Assembly: GCA_963556145.1 (NCBI GenBank)
Contig: OY744473.1
Coordinates: forward strand, 2,852,001-2,916,000
DNA: 64,000 nt
Direction of reading: 5' to 3'
Source: Hygrocybe punicea
Taxonomy: Eukaryota > Basidiomycota > Agaricomycetes > Agaricales > Hygrophoraceae
Part shown: one piece after another, positions 23,592 through 33,120 of the stretch
Numbering within the stretch: position 1 is the first letter of the stretch
How the letters are laid out: every line of letters starts with the position of its first letter
The notes under the pieces: model-generated
What the model saw: the letters and a program-made list of their open reading frames with translations, nothing else
Databases searched by the model: none
What the model was told of the DNA's origin: nothing
Made by a program: the position numbers and the translations under genes

Positions 23592-24146
23592 TGTTAGAGG
23601 CGTGCAACTCCGGAAGGATCGGAGTTCTTCGGAGGAGCGGAGACGTCAACTCTTGAAGTAGGTTCACTACTTCCTTAAGTCGTATTGAGAAGACGTGGAC
23701 GGAGCGGAGTTAGTCCGGAGTTCCGGACTAAGTATTAAGATAACTAATGAGCTTAAGGGAAAGCCTTAAGTTTGAGAGTGGGTAAGAAATAAGGAACTCA
23801 AGTTGATTTTCTGAACGGAGTTACAGAACATTGTAGTTCTAGTTATATACTTGGTAGACTAATTGTCATGTCCTTGGAGACGTGAAGACAATATGAACTC
23901 CGGAAAGAGGACCGGAGTTCGGAAGAAAATAAAAGGGATAAAAGGTTGCTATGTACGGTGACAAGTAAACAAAGGGGAGGAAGAGAAAAGGAGGTCGGAG
24001 TAAACGGAGATGGGGAAGAATAGTAATTAACAAGAGAAGAACAATAACGTACGCGAGAAGATAAGATAAGATAAGATAAGATAAGTCGGCGGAAAAGTCC
24101 GGAGCGGAGTTCGTCGGAATCCGGCGGAGCTGCATGGGATATGACA
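23592..24146 (-). repeat. Gypsy element 1, 3' LTR
   Basis: 555 bp, terminal dinucleotides TG and CA. It contains five tandem GATAA units (plus strand, about 24,060-24,085) and a short hairpin GAAGTAG/CTACTTC (about 23,656-23,673). It is identical to the copy at 30,072-30,626. Confidence 0.95.
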
Positions 24147-24268
24147 GTATCTCCCCCTTAGCGTCGAACCCTTGAGACGCCTGTGGAACAAAGGGAGAAC
24201 CGCAGCGGAGTTCAAAGCGGAGGGCCTATGGTATAAAACAAACTCCTGGCCAGGAGACAATCCAAAAA

Positions 24269-25123
24269 ATGTCGTCCTCACAATTATCGTCCTCGCAAGA
24301 GATAGCCGCGCGCATCAAGGAGATGGAGCGCGAATTCGCCGAAATGAGGGCGAAAGAGGAGGCAGAAGAACGGAGAAAAGCGGAGGACGAGAGGAAGAAG
24401 GCGGAAGAGGAGAGGAGACAGAAGATCCAGGCGGAGGCGATGAAAAGGGTGGAGGAGGAAATGAAGAAGAAAACGGCGGCGGAGGAGGAGAAAAAGAAAG
24501 TGGAGGCGGCGGAGGAGGGGCCCTCAAGTGCGGAGAAGGGGAAGAGAAAAAGAGACGGGTAAGCAAAGGCACATAAATGAAAGACCGGAGTTGACTACAG
24601 AAGCAGGGCCGTACAATGCAAGGCGTGCGCGGAACGCCGGGAAAACTGCGTGTGGCCCGCGTCCGGAAAGGCGCGGAGTTGCGATGCATGCAAGAAGAGA
24701 AAAGCGCGATGCGAGGTAGATGGTGAAGAGGGTGGAGTGAAGAAGAAAAAGAAAAAGGAGGAAAAGGAGGAATCCGGATCGGAGTACCGCGGAGTGGAGC
24801 CCGCGGTAAAGAAACCGCTGACGAGGACGGAGCAGCTTCTTCACAAGCTGCTCCGGGCGACAGAAGAAAACACGGCGATGTTGGGACGGGTCGCGGAGGC
24901 ATGCGAGGGGGTATGGGACACCGTGGAGGATCTCCGCGAACATGCGGTTCAATGGGCCGACCATCTGAGGAACTTAGAGTTCCTCAGAGATAATTCATAC
25001 GAGCTCCGGAAGTACACTCCGGAGTCCGAGGACATCGCGCCGGAGGAGACGGAAACGGAGTGGGAAGAGGGGGATTTTTTGGGGAAAGGAGGAAACCTTG
25101 AAATTAGTCCGCGAAAATCGTAA
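24269..25123 (+). CDS. Antisense coiled-coil/Zn2Cys6 gene of Gypsy element 1
   Basis: Start ATG at 24,269 (MSSSQLSSSQEIAARIKE). Exon 1 ends at 24,558; a 42-nt intron (24,559-24,600, GTAAGC to CTACAG) keeps the frame into exon 2. The protein, about 270 aa, starts with a long Glu/Lys/Arg coiled coil (residues about 10-85). The cluster C-x2-C-x6-C-x10-C-x2-C-x6-C follows (CKACAERRENC and CDACKKRKARC), matching the fungal Zn2Cys6 DNA-binding pattern. A Lys-rich stretch and a helical acidic C-terminus complete it. It is transcribed against gag-pol and ends 10 bp from the Pol stop (tail to tail), so the 3' LTR probably supplies its promoter. DNA binding and a regulatory role are inferred. A similar gene occurs in the element at 57,723-62,728. 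Confidence 0.75.
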
Positions 25124-25133
25124 ATAGACAGAA

Positions 25134-28100
25134 TTAATAGGACGGGCCCGGTTTCAAAGGATAAGCGGAGTGAAAGTCCGAAACAAGCTCAGTAGCATGT
25201 CCAAGTTCGGAGGCCAAGATCCAAGAAGTTTCTTCGTCAGTGCCTTCGTAGCCCTCCCAACGTACAAGGTACAGTAGCTTGCAAGCACGACGGCGGTTGT
25301 CGATCTTGGAATCGAGTATTTCGGAGATCTCAAACTCCGGTTCTCCGTCGACAACGATCGGAGGAGGCAGAGGTTGGACACGGTTAGGAATGGTATTCGG
25401 AGTCGCCGGTTCGAGCTGAGAGACATGATAGACCGGGTGAACAGAGCGGAGAGCCTCCGGAAGACGGAGGGTATATGAGTGAGTACCGGCCTTAGCAATA
25501 ACTTCAAAAGGCCCCAAGTTCTTCTCAGAAAGTTTCTTGGAGGGTCTAGTAGTCCGGAAATGCTCAGCTTTGACGTAGACGGAATCCGAAACCTTGAAGT
25601 TCGGAGGCGGAGCGCGCTTCAAGTCCGCGTAGTGTTGATAACGTTGTTGTGCCTCAGAGATGGTTTGTCGAAGTTGTTGATGTAACTCATCGAGGTCCAC
25701 AGCGAATTTTCGTGTGTGGGCGGAGGAGAGGTCGCGCTCCGGGTGAACGGAAAGGTTAGGGTGGTAACCTTTATTGGCAAAGAAAGGAGAAACTCCGGTA
25801 GTGGCGTTTGGAGCGTTGTTGTAAGCAAATTCCACAAGAGGAAGGAGGGACGACCAATTATCTTGCTGATAATTGCAATAAACGCGGAGATATTGCTCAA
25901 GGGTTTGATTGACGCGTTCCGTTTGGCCATTGCCTTCAGGATGATAACCGGAGGTAAAGTGGAGTTTCATGTCGAGGGCCTTTCCGAGAGACCGGAAAAA
26001 ATGGGAAACAAATTCCGTGCCTCTATCGGAGGTGACGTGACTAGGAACTCCGTGCTTAGAAAAAACGTGAATAAGGAAAAGATGTGCGAGTTGGGGGGAA
26101 GTAATCGTATCGTAAGTTGGAATAAAGATCCCTTGCTTGGAAAGACGGTCAACCACAACTAGGATGGCCGTAAATCCTTCGGAGTCCGGAAGTTGTTCGA
26201 TGAAATCCATGGAAATTGAATTCCATGGTTTCTCCGGAATAGGGAGCTGCTTAAGCAATCCATAAGGACGATGCCGAGGGGTTTTGGATCTCGCGCAGGT
26301 TGTGCAAGACTTGCAGTAATCACGGACAAAAGTCCGGAGTCCGGGCCAGGTGTATTCCTGCCGGATGATTTCGAGAGTCTTATTTTGCCCGAAGTGTCCT
26401 GCAGTAGGATGATCATGTTTGGAACGCAAAATCCGGAGTCGTAGGTCATTGACATCGGGGACATAGATACGATTATCGAGGCGTAGAAAACCTAAATCGT
26501 CGATAGACCATCGAGGATCTGGGCCGGAGGTGGTACGGGAAACATGTCCGGAGGCAATAGGATCAACCTGTAGTCTGGAGATGATATCGGAGTGAAGGGA
26601 ATCGACGTCTATGGTGAATCCGGCGCCAAGGACTACATCTTCGAGGGAAGTCGCTCGGAGGGACGAAGCCAATTGTTCCGGCCCAAAAACAGGGCGGAAA
26701 TTGTGAGGATTGGCTTTGGCGTAGTCGCTATCTCCCCCTTTAGCGTAGACGTCCCAGCGTCGAGTAAGGGTATCGGGCTTAGTGCCAAGCTTGCCTGGGC
26801 GAAAGCGGATAACAAAGTTGAAGCGGGAAAGGAACTCCGACCAGCGGGCTTGACGGCGGGTAAGCAAGCGGACGGTGGAGAAGTACTCCAAATTTTTGTG
26901 ATCGGTGATAACGTCGACCGGAGTAGCAGTACCTTCCAAATAATGCCGCCAGGCAGTGAAAGCGTCGAAGATGGCAAGGAGTTCCTTGTCATGGGTATCG
27001 TAGTTCAACTCCGAGTCCGAAAGGGTACGAGACCGGAAAGCAACCGGATGAATTTCACCGTCAGGATGGCGTACGGAGAGAATGGAAGCAACGGCGTAAT
27101 CGGAAGCATCAGTCTCCACCAGAGTGTCAAACTCGGGTGACCAATGGGAAAGGATTGGGGCGGAAATGAAAGCGGATTTCAAGTCATTGAAGGCGGAACG
27201 ACACTTATCATCGAAATTCCATTGTAACCCTTTACGAGTGAGCCGGGTAAGTGGAATAGTGATGGAGGAATAGTCCGGAATGAAACGCCGGTAAAAATTG
27301 GCGAATCCAAGGAAGGATTGAACATCTTTGATCTTCCGGGGTTCCGGCCAATCCTGGATAGTTTGGACCTTGGCAGGATCCATAGAAAGGCCTTGGGGGG
27401 AAAGAATGTAACCCAAGTATTCCACCGTGTCAACGCCAAAAGAGCACTTCTCGGCGTTGGCATAGAGGCCGTGTTTCCGGAGTCGTCGGAGGACTTCGCG
27501 GACATGGTCTACATGATCAGCGGGGTCATCGGAATAAATAAGGATGTCGTCAAGGTAAACAATGACAGAGACGTCAAGGAGGTCGGAAAAAATATCGTTG
27601 ACGAAGTGTTGGAAGGCCGCCGGGGCGTTAGTAAGACCTTCCGGAATTACCAACCATTCAAACGAGCCATAGCGAGTGCGGAAAGCTGTTTTCCACTCAT
27701 CACCTTCGGCAATCCGGACTAAATGGTAGGCGTGTTTAAGGTCGATTTTAGTGTAAATGCGCGCAGTCCGGGGAGCGTCGAGAAGGTCCGCCGTAAGAGG
27801 GATAGGATAGTGGTCCTTCCTCGTGATACGATTGAGTCCTCGGAAATCCACGCAAAGTCGAAGACTTCCATTTTTCTTCCGAGAGAAAAGAATGGGAGCT
27901 CCGCAGGGAGAACGGGAGGAGCGGACGAAACCCGCCCGGAGATTCTTGTCAAGGAATTCCCGAAGGGTCTCGAGCTCTAAGGGTGAAATAGAGTAAATCG
28001 GGCCAAAAGGAGGTTTTGCACCATCCTCCAAATTAATTTTGAGGTCGTAAGGACGGTGTTCAGGGAGGTTCCAAGCCTTCGTTTTGCTAAAGACGTCAGC

Positions 28101-28751
28101 GAATTCGTGATACTCTTCAGGGATATTGTGAAGGTCCACGGAGGGTTCGGAGGACTCCGGAGGGCCGTAGCTTGCAGAGCGACCGGTGGTGTCAGGTAAT
28201 CGGACTTCCATACGGAAGACCTGAGTGCCGGGTACTTTGCAACCACGCAAAAAGGCTTGAGCGCTGACAAAGGAGATGTCAGGCTTCGAGGCGGATGGTG
28301 AAGAAGGTCCAGGCGGAGTAGACGGAGAGGACGGAGGGGACGGAGGTCGTACTGGAGGGTCCGGAAGTGGTGCCTCGCTAGGCACCGGAGTCGACAACGG
28401 AGGCGCGGAATCAGAAGAACGGAATTTAACGCTATGCTCGACCCAGTCAATCAACGGATTGTATTTGGCGAGCCAGCTATATCCAAGAACTGCGGAAACA
28501 GACGGATCCAACGGAGTGACCAAAAATTCTAAGATTAGAATTTCACCAGTAGAAAAACGGACAGAGATAGATACACATTTGTCGATGATTCCACCGGAGG
28601 AACCATCAAACAAGCGGAGGCGTTTCGGAGCAGTAGGAAAAATAGGAAGATTGTGAAGGGAACAAAATTCCGGGTCAATGAAACAATGCGTCGATCCACA
28701 ATCCACAAGGGTAACGATAAGCGTAGTAGAATGATAAAGAGAAATCGTCAA
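25134..28751 (-). CDS. Gypsy element 1 Pol (PR-RT-RH-IN-chromodomain)
   Basis: 1,205 codons without a stop. The domains in order are: an aspartic protease with VDCGSTHCFID (residue about 18; DCG in place of the usual D-S/T-G), reverse transcriptase with YLDD at about 398, RNase H with ETDASDYA at about 550, the integrase HHCC zinc finger at about 775-810, the D,D,E core (SMDFIEQ, TSDRGTEF, GQTERVN; about 848, 907 and 943), and a C-terminal chromodomain at about 1,140-1,195 (LYLVRWEGYEGTDEETSW). The chromodomain places it in the chromoviruses, where it directs integration to marked chromatin. The frame is open further upstream than the listed TTG codon and overlaps the end of gag in the -1 frame, so Pol is probably made by frameshifting. 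Confidence 0.95.
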   Translation of the reverse strand: MTISLYHSTTLIVTLVDCGSTHCFIDPEFCSLHNLPIFPTAPKRLRLFDGSSGGIIDKCVSISVRFSTGEILILEFLVTPLDPSVSAVLGYSWLAKYNPLIDWVEHSVKFRSSDSAPPLSTPVPSEAPLPDPPVRPPSPPSSPSTPPGPSSPSASKPDISFVSAQAFLRGCKVPGTQVFRMEVRLPDTTGRSASYGPPESSEPSVDLHNIPEEYHEFADVFSKTKAWNLPEHRPYDLKINLEDGAKPPFGPIYSISPLELETLREFLDKNLRAGFVRSSRSPCGAPILFSRKKNGSLRLCVDFRGLNRITRKDHYPIPLTADLLDAPRTARIYTKIDLKHAYHLVRIAEGDEWKTAFRTRYGSFEWLVIPEGLTNAPAAFQHFVNDIFSDLLDVSVIVYLDDILIYSDDPADHVDHVREVLRRLRKHGLYANAEKCSFGVDTVEYLGYILSPQGLSMDPAKVQTIQDWPEPRKIKDVQSFLGFANFYRRFIPDYSSITIPLTRLTRKGLQWNFDDKCRSAFNDLKSAFISAPILSHWSPEFDTLVETDASDYAVASILSVRHPDGEIHPVAFRSRTLSDSELNYDTHDKELLAIFDAFTAWRHYLEGTATPVDVITDHKNLEYFSTVRLLTRRQARWSEFLSRFNFVIRFRPGKLGTKPDTLTRRWDVYAKGGDSDYAKANPHNFRPVFGPEQLASSLRATSLEDVVLGAGFTIDVDSLHSDIISRLQVDPIASGHVSRTTSGPDPRWSIDDLGFLRLDNRIYVPDVNDLRLRILRSKHDHPTAGHFGQNKTLEIIRQEYTWPGLRTFVRDYCKSCTTCARSKTPRHRPYGLLKQLPIPEKPWNSISMDFIEQLPDSEGFTAILVVVDRLSKQGIFIPTYDTITSPQLAHLFLIHVFSKHGVPSHVTSDRGTEFVSHFFRSLGKALDMKLHFTSGYHPEGNGQTERVNQTLEQYLRVYCNYQQDNWSSLLPLVEFAYNNAPNATTGVSPFFANKGYHPNLSVHPERDLSSAHTRKFAVDLDELHQQLRQTISEAQQRYQHYADLKRAPPPNFKVSDSVYVKAEHFRTTRPSKKLSEKNLGPFEVIAKAGTHSYTLRLPEALRSVHPVYHVSQLEPATPNTIPNRVQPLPPPIVVDGEPEFEISEILDSKIDNRRRACKLLYLVRWEGYEGTDEETSWILASELGHATELVSDFHSAYPLKPGPSY

Positions 28752-28852
28752 GGAATCGTTAGAAAGAGCGGACGCGTTGAGTTTTACTTCCGGTAGCGCA
28801 CAGTCAGGTTCAACGCAGCCTACATCCTGTGCCGGAGTATGCAGACTGCTCT

Positions 28853-30031
28853 CTATTTTTCCGGCTCCTCTAGAGAATCGGAACTAGAGACCGGAGGTGC
28901 GGAGGAAGTGGAGGCGGCGCGGGCGGCAACGCGAGTGGACGAATATTTGGCCTTGGTGCAATCCTTGGCCATGTGTCCGGCTCCTCCGCATATAATGCAG
29001 AGTTTATTGTCGATGCGGCGTTGACGTTCCGCGGGCTTGAGTTTACCATCCTTGCCTAGCTTATCGGCGTAGACAGGAGGGGTTTTCGGAGTGGTGGAGG
29101 AGGTACTACCGGAGTTGGTAGTTTTGGCAGGGGACTTCTTCTCAGAAGCTTTTTCGGTTGAAGACTTGGCCTCGGAAGTAGAGGCTTTAGCAGAAGAGGA
29201 TCCCGAAGCGCGGGAAATCTCCGATTTCCGTTCCCAATACCGGGCGTCAAGGAGTTGAGCCTTATCCTTCAGCTCGTAGAGGTTCTTTGGTTTCTCGGAT
29301 TGGGCAAGTTGATCTTTGAGGCGATCCGGAAGTCCTCGGTAAAAAGAATGCCGTAAGGCACCGATGTCCCAGCCAGTCTGCGTAGCGAGACGATTGAAGT
29401 TGACGATATACTTCGCAATTCGTTGGTTATCCTTCATTACAAGGTTTTCCAACTCGCTCTCGGCGCTACCTTTAGGGTCCAGAGGTCCGAAATTATTCTG
29501 CAACTCCGTGCAGAAATCTCCGTAATCGGACATGAAGTCCGGCGGATAGGTATCGATATCTGGGTTCTCCAAAAGGTAAGGCTCGAACCACGCAAGTGCG
29601 ATCCCTTTGAGGTAGGAGAGGGCGAAGTTGACTTTGGCGCCGTCCGTTTGGAAAGCGGTTGGTCGATCATTGAAGTTCAGTTGACACTGAACCAGGAAAG
29701 GGCGGAGTTTTGTCGGATCGGAGGCGTCAAACGTGTCCGGTTCTCGGACTTTGGTGCGTTGCTTGTCGTCTCCTTTGTTTCGGAGAGTAGTGGCTAGAAG
29801 AGCGATGGCCTCAGCAAGGTTGGTATCATCGCGATTAGGATTGCCCGGTCCGAGAGGATTGTTCTCTTCGAAGACTGGGCGCGGAAACGGTTCGTGTCTC
29901 GGAGTGTGAGTTTCTTCTAACGGAGAGACCGGGGTTATCGTTGGGCGTTGGGATGAGGTGATTGCCGGTCGTGTAAGTCGATAACGTGTGGGGGTTCTTC
30001 GTTGGGAGAAGCCTTGGAAAGACATGATCAA
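28853..30031 (-). CDS. Gypsy element 1 Gag
   Basis: 392 codons, first ATG near 30,025 (MSFQGFSQRRTPTRY). The central capsid-like helical region (about residues 85-260; WFEPYLLENP, FNRLATQTGWD) is typical of Ty3/Gypsy Gag. A Ser/Lys-rich linker precedes one CCHC zinc knuckle, CIICGGAGHMAKDC, at about residues 342-356, and a Ser-rich tail. The stop overlaps the Pol frame at CCGGAAAAATAG. The ORF is intact. Confidence 0.92.
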   Translation of the reverse strand: MIMSFQGFSQRRTPTRYRLTRPAITSSQRPTITPVSPLEETHTPRHEPFPRPVFEENNPLGPGNPNRDDTNLAEAIALLATTLRNKGDDKQRTKVREPDTFDASDPTKLRPFLVQCQLNFNDRPTAFQTDGAKVNFALSYLKGIALAWFEPYLLENPDIDTYPPDFMSDYGDFCTELQNNFGPLDPKGSAESELENLVMKDNQRIAKYIVNFNRLATQTGWDIGALRHSFYRGLPDRLKDQLAQSEKPKNLYELKDKAQLLDARYWERKSEISRASGSSSAKASTSEAKSSTEKASEKKSPAKTTNSGSTSSTTPKTPPVYADKLGKDGKLKPAERQRRIDNKLCIICGGAGHMAKDCTKAKYSSTRVAARAASTSSAPPVSSSDSLEEPEK

Positions 30032-30042
30032 ATGTAAAGGGA

Positions 30043-30069
30043 ATACGACTCAAGAGTTGTTCAGAAAAT
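30043..30069 (-). promoter_or_regulatory. Self-complementary primer binding site of Gypsy element 1
   Basis: In element orientation, two bases after the 5' LTR, lies ATTTTCTGAAC (30,069-30,059). It is the exact complement of GTTCAGAAAAT in the element's own LTR RNA (plus-strand 30,286-30,296). The adjoining CTCTTG and AGTCGTATT are complementary to two LTR blocks (plus 30,125-30,135 and 30,157-30,166) that flank a hairpin. No tRNA-like TGG start is present. This is the arrangement of Tf1/sushi self-priming elements. Confidence 0.7.
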
Positions 30070-30071
30070 AC

Positions 30072-30626
30072 TGTTAGAGGCGTGCAACTCCGGAAGGATC
30101 GGAGTTCTTCGGAGGAGCGGAGACGTCAACTCTTGAAGTAGGTTCACTACTTCCTTAAGTCGTATTGAGAAGACGTGGACGGAGCGGAGTTAGTCCGGAG
30201 TTCCGGACTAAGTATTAAGATAACTAATGAGCTTAAGGGAAAGCCTTAAGTTTGAGAGTGGGTAAGAAATAAGGAACTCAAGTTGATTTTCTGAACGGAG
30301 TTACAGAACATTGTAGTTCTAGTTATATACTTGGTAGACTAATTGTCATGTCCTTGGAGACGTGAAGACAATATGAACTCCGGAAAGAGGACCGGAGTTC
30401 GGAAGAAAATAAAAGGGATAAAAGGTTGCTATGTACGGTGACAAGTAAACAAAGGGGAGGAAGAGAAAAGGAGGTCGGAGTAAACGGAGATGGGGAAGAA
30501 TAGTAATTAACAAGAGAAGAACAATAACGTACGCGAGAAGATAAGATAAGATAAGATAAGATAAGTCGGCGGAAAAGTCCGGAGCGGAGTTCGTCGGAAT
30601 CCGGCGGAGCTGCATGGGATATGACA
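30072..30626 (-). repeat. Gypsy element 1, 5' LTR
   Basis: 555 bp, identical to 23,592-24,146. In element orientation it is upstream of gag and should hold the promoter. The self-primer complement suggests a transcript start near 30,296. Confidence 0.95.
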
Positions 30627-32466
30627 CAGGACGAAAATGCACATCAGTACAGACACGAACCATCCTTTGGAACAAAGAAGGGAGCTCCTGTCAGTGACAT
30701 TGTGGATCAGCATTGAAACACCCGAATTGTATCTCATCTGGAATCTGCCCACAGTCTGTGTGTCTTGGCCGGAGGTTCATAGAGAACTCTCAAGGCGTCC
30801 AAAATCCTATGGATGAGGAGTGTTCACTATTGCCACCATCACGCTCACTGTCTCCCTCCGATGTCGAAATGGATTATACTCCAATGAATACAATAGCGCC
30901 AACTGCCAACAACAACCGAGTCTTCTGAATTATCTTTGTTCTTGATCCTATGACATGCGTTGTCAGCAAAGCCGCCGCAACAAACGACCTGGCATTTGTT
31001 ACAACCACAATATCAAAGAAGGAATACGATACCATTTCACACCTTGAGGGGTTTATACATAGCATCAAGAACCACAAGTCTCGTTATGGGGTTTGCATTC
31101 AGGAATGGGTATGTATTTTGCCTTGGTGATCTAGATAAGTTTATATGTGATGCAATCTATAATCAATAGGTTTATGTGGCCATGCGAATGCAGCATTGGC
31201 AATGCGATGATCCCAATACACCAGCACAACGATTCCAGGTTAAATACATGTTTTGGCCAGAATTCCATCATGCGATGCTCCAATACAATCGAAAAAACGA
31301 AACATGGGAAAAGTTCAAATCAGCTGATTGTGTCTTTGGTGGAGTCGACATGGGAATGTCATACATGTGAGGATTTAAATAATTGCCATCCGGGCTTTGA
31401 TTGATGGAAGAATTCATAGCGGTAATCAATATGGTATAACGCTGGAAAATGTGTCAAGCTTCTTGGCTGGAATCAAGGAGCTTTGTCAAACGGTCCATGT
31501 GTGGCCACCACCGAAACAAATGAATACCGTTCATCTGAAATGGACGCAGATGCAGAACCTGCTCCACATAGCCCTTACGAAGACAAACACAATACACCCG
31601 CAAGCGAGATTGTTGATGGATGGAGAACCATTTCCGGCAAATATTGTGTTGAAAAGAACACATAGCGACACCAGCCACCATGTTTTATTCCCGGGTGATC
31701 CAAGACGTAATTGGGATTATATGCATCAGAATAGTGAGGTGCCCGGTTCACGTTGGTTCGGTCAAACCTATGTTGAGCCGCTAGCCAAAATTGGAGAATG
31801 GCAGGTGTTTTTGGTGGGTGGAAGGGTCATCTATATGGTCCACACACATTGCAACAAGGAAACGAAATCATGGAAGTGGGACATTGTGACAACATTTTAT
31901 ATGTTGGAGGAATTGAGGTAAGTACAAATGCCCTCTCTCACACCATAAACCTTAATCCCTCATCTCGTTTAAGATCGTTCCAATCACAAGGGATTTTGTT
32001 GAAAACAGATGTCTGCAATCTGGACCAAGGCTCCATTGCGATTCGAGACCAAGGCAAACAACAATTCTTCGACTTCGTTTCAAGCACATACGAGGGTCTA
32101 TATGCTATTGAGTCAAGCATGATTGGTGGAAAGCCTTCAATGAGTGTATTTTGTTGGATAGACATCTCACTCATTGTTGATTCACAAACCAACCATGTTT
32201 GCTATTTTGTGAACGAGGTTGAAAGGTATCATACCACAAGCTTGTGGTCCAACATGAAGCAAGGTGCGAAGTCTGTTCGTGCTCCACTCGGATCTTTTGC
32301 GGACACGTTTTCAAGTATATTCTACAAGTACCTTGTAGACATTACAAATCCATATCTGTATCTTTAAATATGTCACTAACCACGATTTAATTGAACATTA
32401 TTGCATCGGTTGTATTTATTGTCTTGTCCACTGACCGTAAGAAAATTCCGCAACCATATTTGATGC

Positions 32467-33116
32467 ATGGGCCTGACATTGGTTGTATTGATTCTCTTGC
32501 ACATTGGCCATAACTCAATTATACAATTATCTACAGCGTATTCGACAGATGTCGACGACATTTCTTGTATTTATTTAAATTTTGTGACTGAGAAACCTCT
32601 GCCGAACGGGTGACGAACAGATCGAACGCTGTTCATCAGGGGTCTGAGAGCTGTGACACATTTTGTTTTCCTACAAACTACCGTACAACGGTTGTACGAC
32701 CCACTACAGCATACTTGACACATGGCCATGACATTGGTTAGGTTGATTATCTTGCCCACTGGCCATAATAATATAATTCCACAGCCATCTACAATATGGC
32801 TGTGGAATTCTTTTGTGGTCAGTGGGTAAAGAGAATCAACACAACCAACATCAAGCCCATGTGTCAAATATGCTGTAAACGATCGTACAACTGTTGTATG
32901 GTAGTTTGTAGGAAAATAAAATGTGTCACAGCTCCCAGACCCCTGACAGACGGCGTTCGATCTGTTCATCAGCCATTCGGCAAAGGTTTCCCAGTCACAA
33001 AAAATTAAATAAATACAAGAAATATCTTCAACATCTGTCAAAAACGCTGTAGATAATTGTATAATTGAGTTATGGCCAGTGCGCAAGAGAATCAATACAA
33101 CCAATGTCAGGCCCAT
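32467..33116. repeat. Large palindrome (fold-back), arms about 320 bp
   Basis: The left arm 32,467-32,788 and right arm 32,796-33,116 are inverse copies with a 7-nt spacer (CTACAAT). The centre is AATTCCACAGCCAT and its inverse. The outer ends read ATGGGCCTGACATTGG and CCAATGTCAGGCCCAT. Arms match along their whole length with scattered mismatches. Each arm contains one GCCGAACGG-type core. Confidence 0.8.
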
Positions 33117-33120
33117 AATC

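Larger units (their letters stand above)
23592..30626 (-). mobile_element. Complete chromodomain Ty3/Gypsy retrotransposon (element 1)
   Basis: Two 555-bp LTRs (TGTTAG to ATGACA on the plus strand) appear identical base for base. A 5-bp duplication CAGGA flanks the element (23,587-23,591 and 30,627-30,631). Gag and Pol read on the minus strand and both are open. An antisense gene lies between the Pol end and the 3' LTR. The primer site is self-complementary to the LTR, as in Tf1-type elements. Identical LTRs and intact ORFs point to recent insertion and possible activity. Confidence 0.95.
23538..32367 (+). pseudogene. Cargo gene D: ATP-grasp-like protein, interrupted by Gypsy
   Basis: Start ATG at 23,538 (MPRAQEFGYEVCAHICPGRK). 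Exon 1 is cut by the Gypsy at 23,591 and resumes in frame at 30,632. The next exons cover about 30,632-30,928, 30,952-31,110 (GVCIQEW), 31,172-31,370 (WPEFHHAMLQYNRK, CVFGGVDMGMSYM), 31,395-31,921 (FPANIVLKRTHSDTSHHV, GEWQVFLVGGRVIYMVHT) and about 31,990-32,367 (CWIDISLIV, CYFVNEVERYHTTSLW). The Lys-containing strand, the FLVGGRV strand and the late D...NEV motif follow the order of ATP-grasp nucleotide-binding and Mg-binding residues, so an ATP-dependent ligase-like fold is inferred. Damage: the Gypsy and a TGA at 30,695-30,697 (CGA origin likely). Final exon borders are approximate. Confidence 0.5.

Noticed and set aside
24315..24964. Long Pro/Ser-rich minus-strand ORFs opposite the antisense gene
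   Set aside because: They are the complement of a purine-rich coiled-coil coding sequence and have no motif of their own.
25479..28656. Many plus-strand ORFs across Gypsy Pol
   Set aside because: All are shadows of the 1,205-codon Pol frame, which has clear domains.
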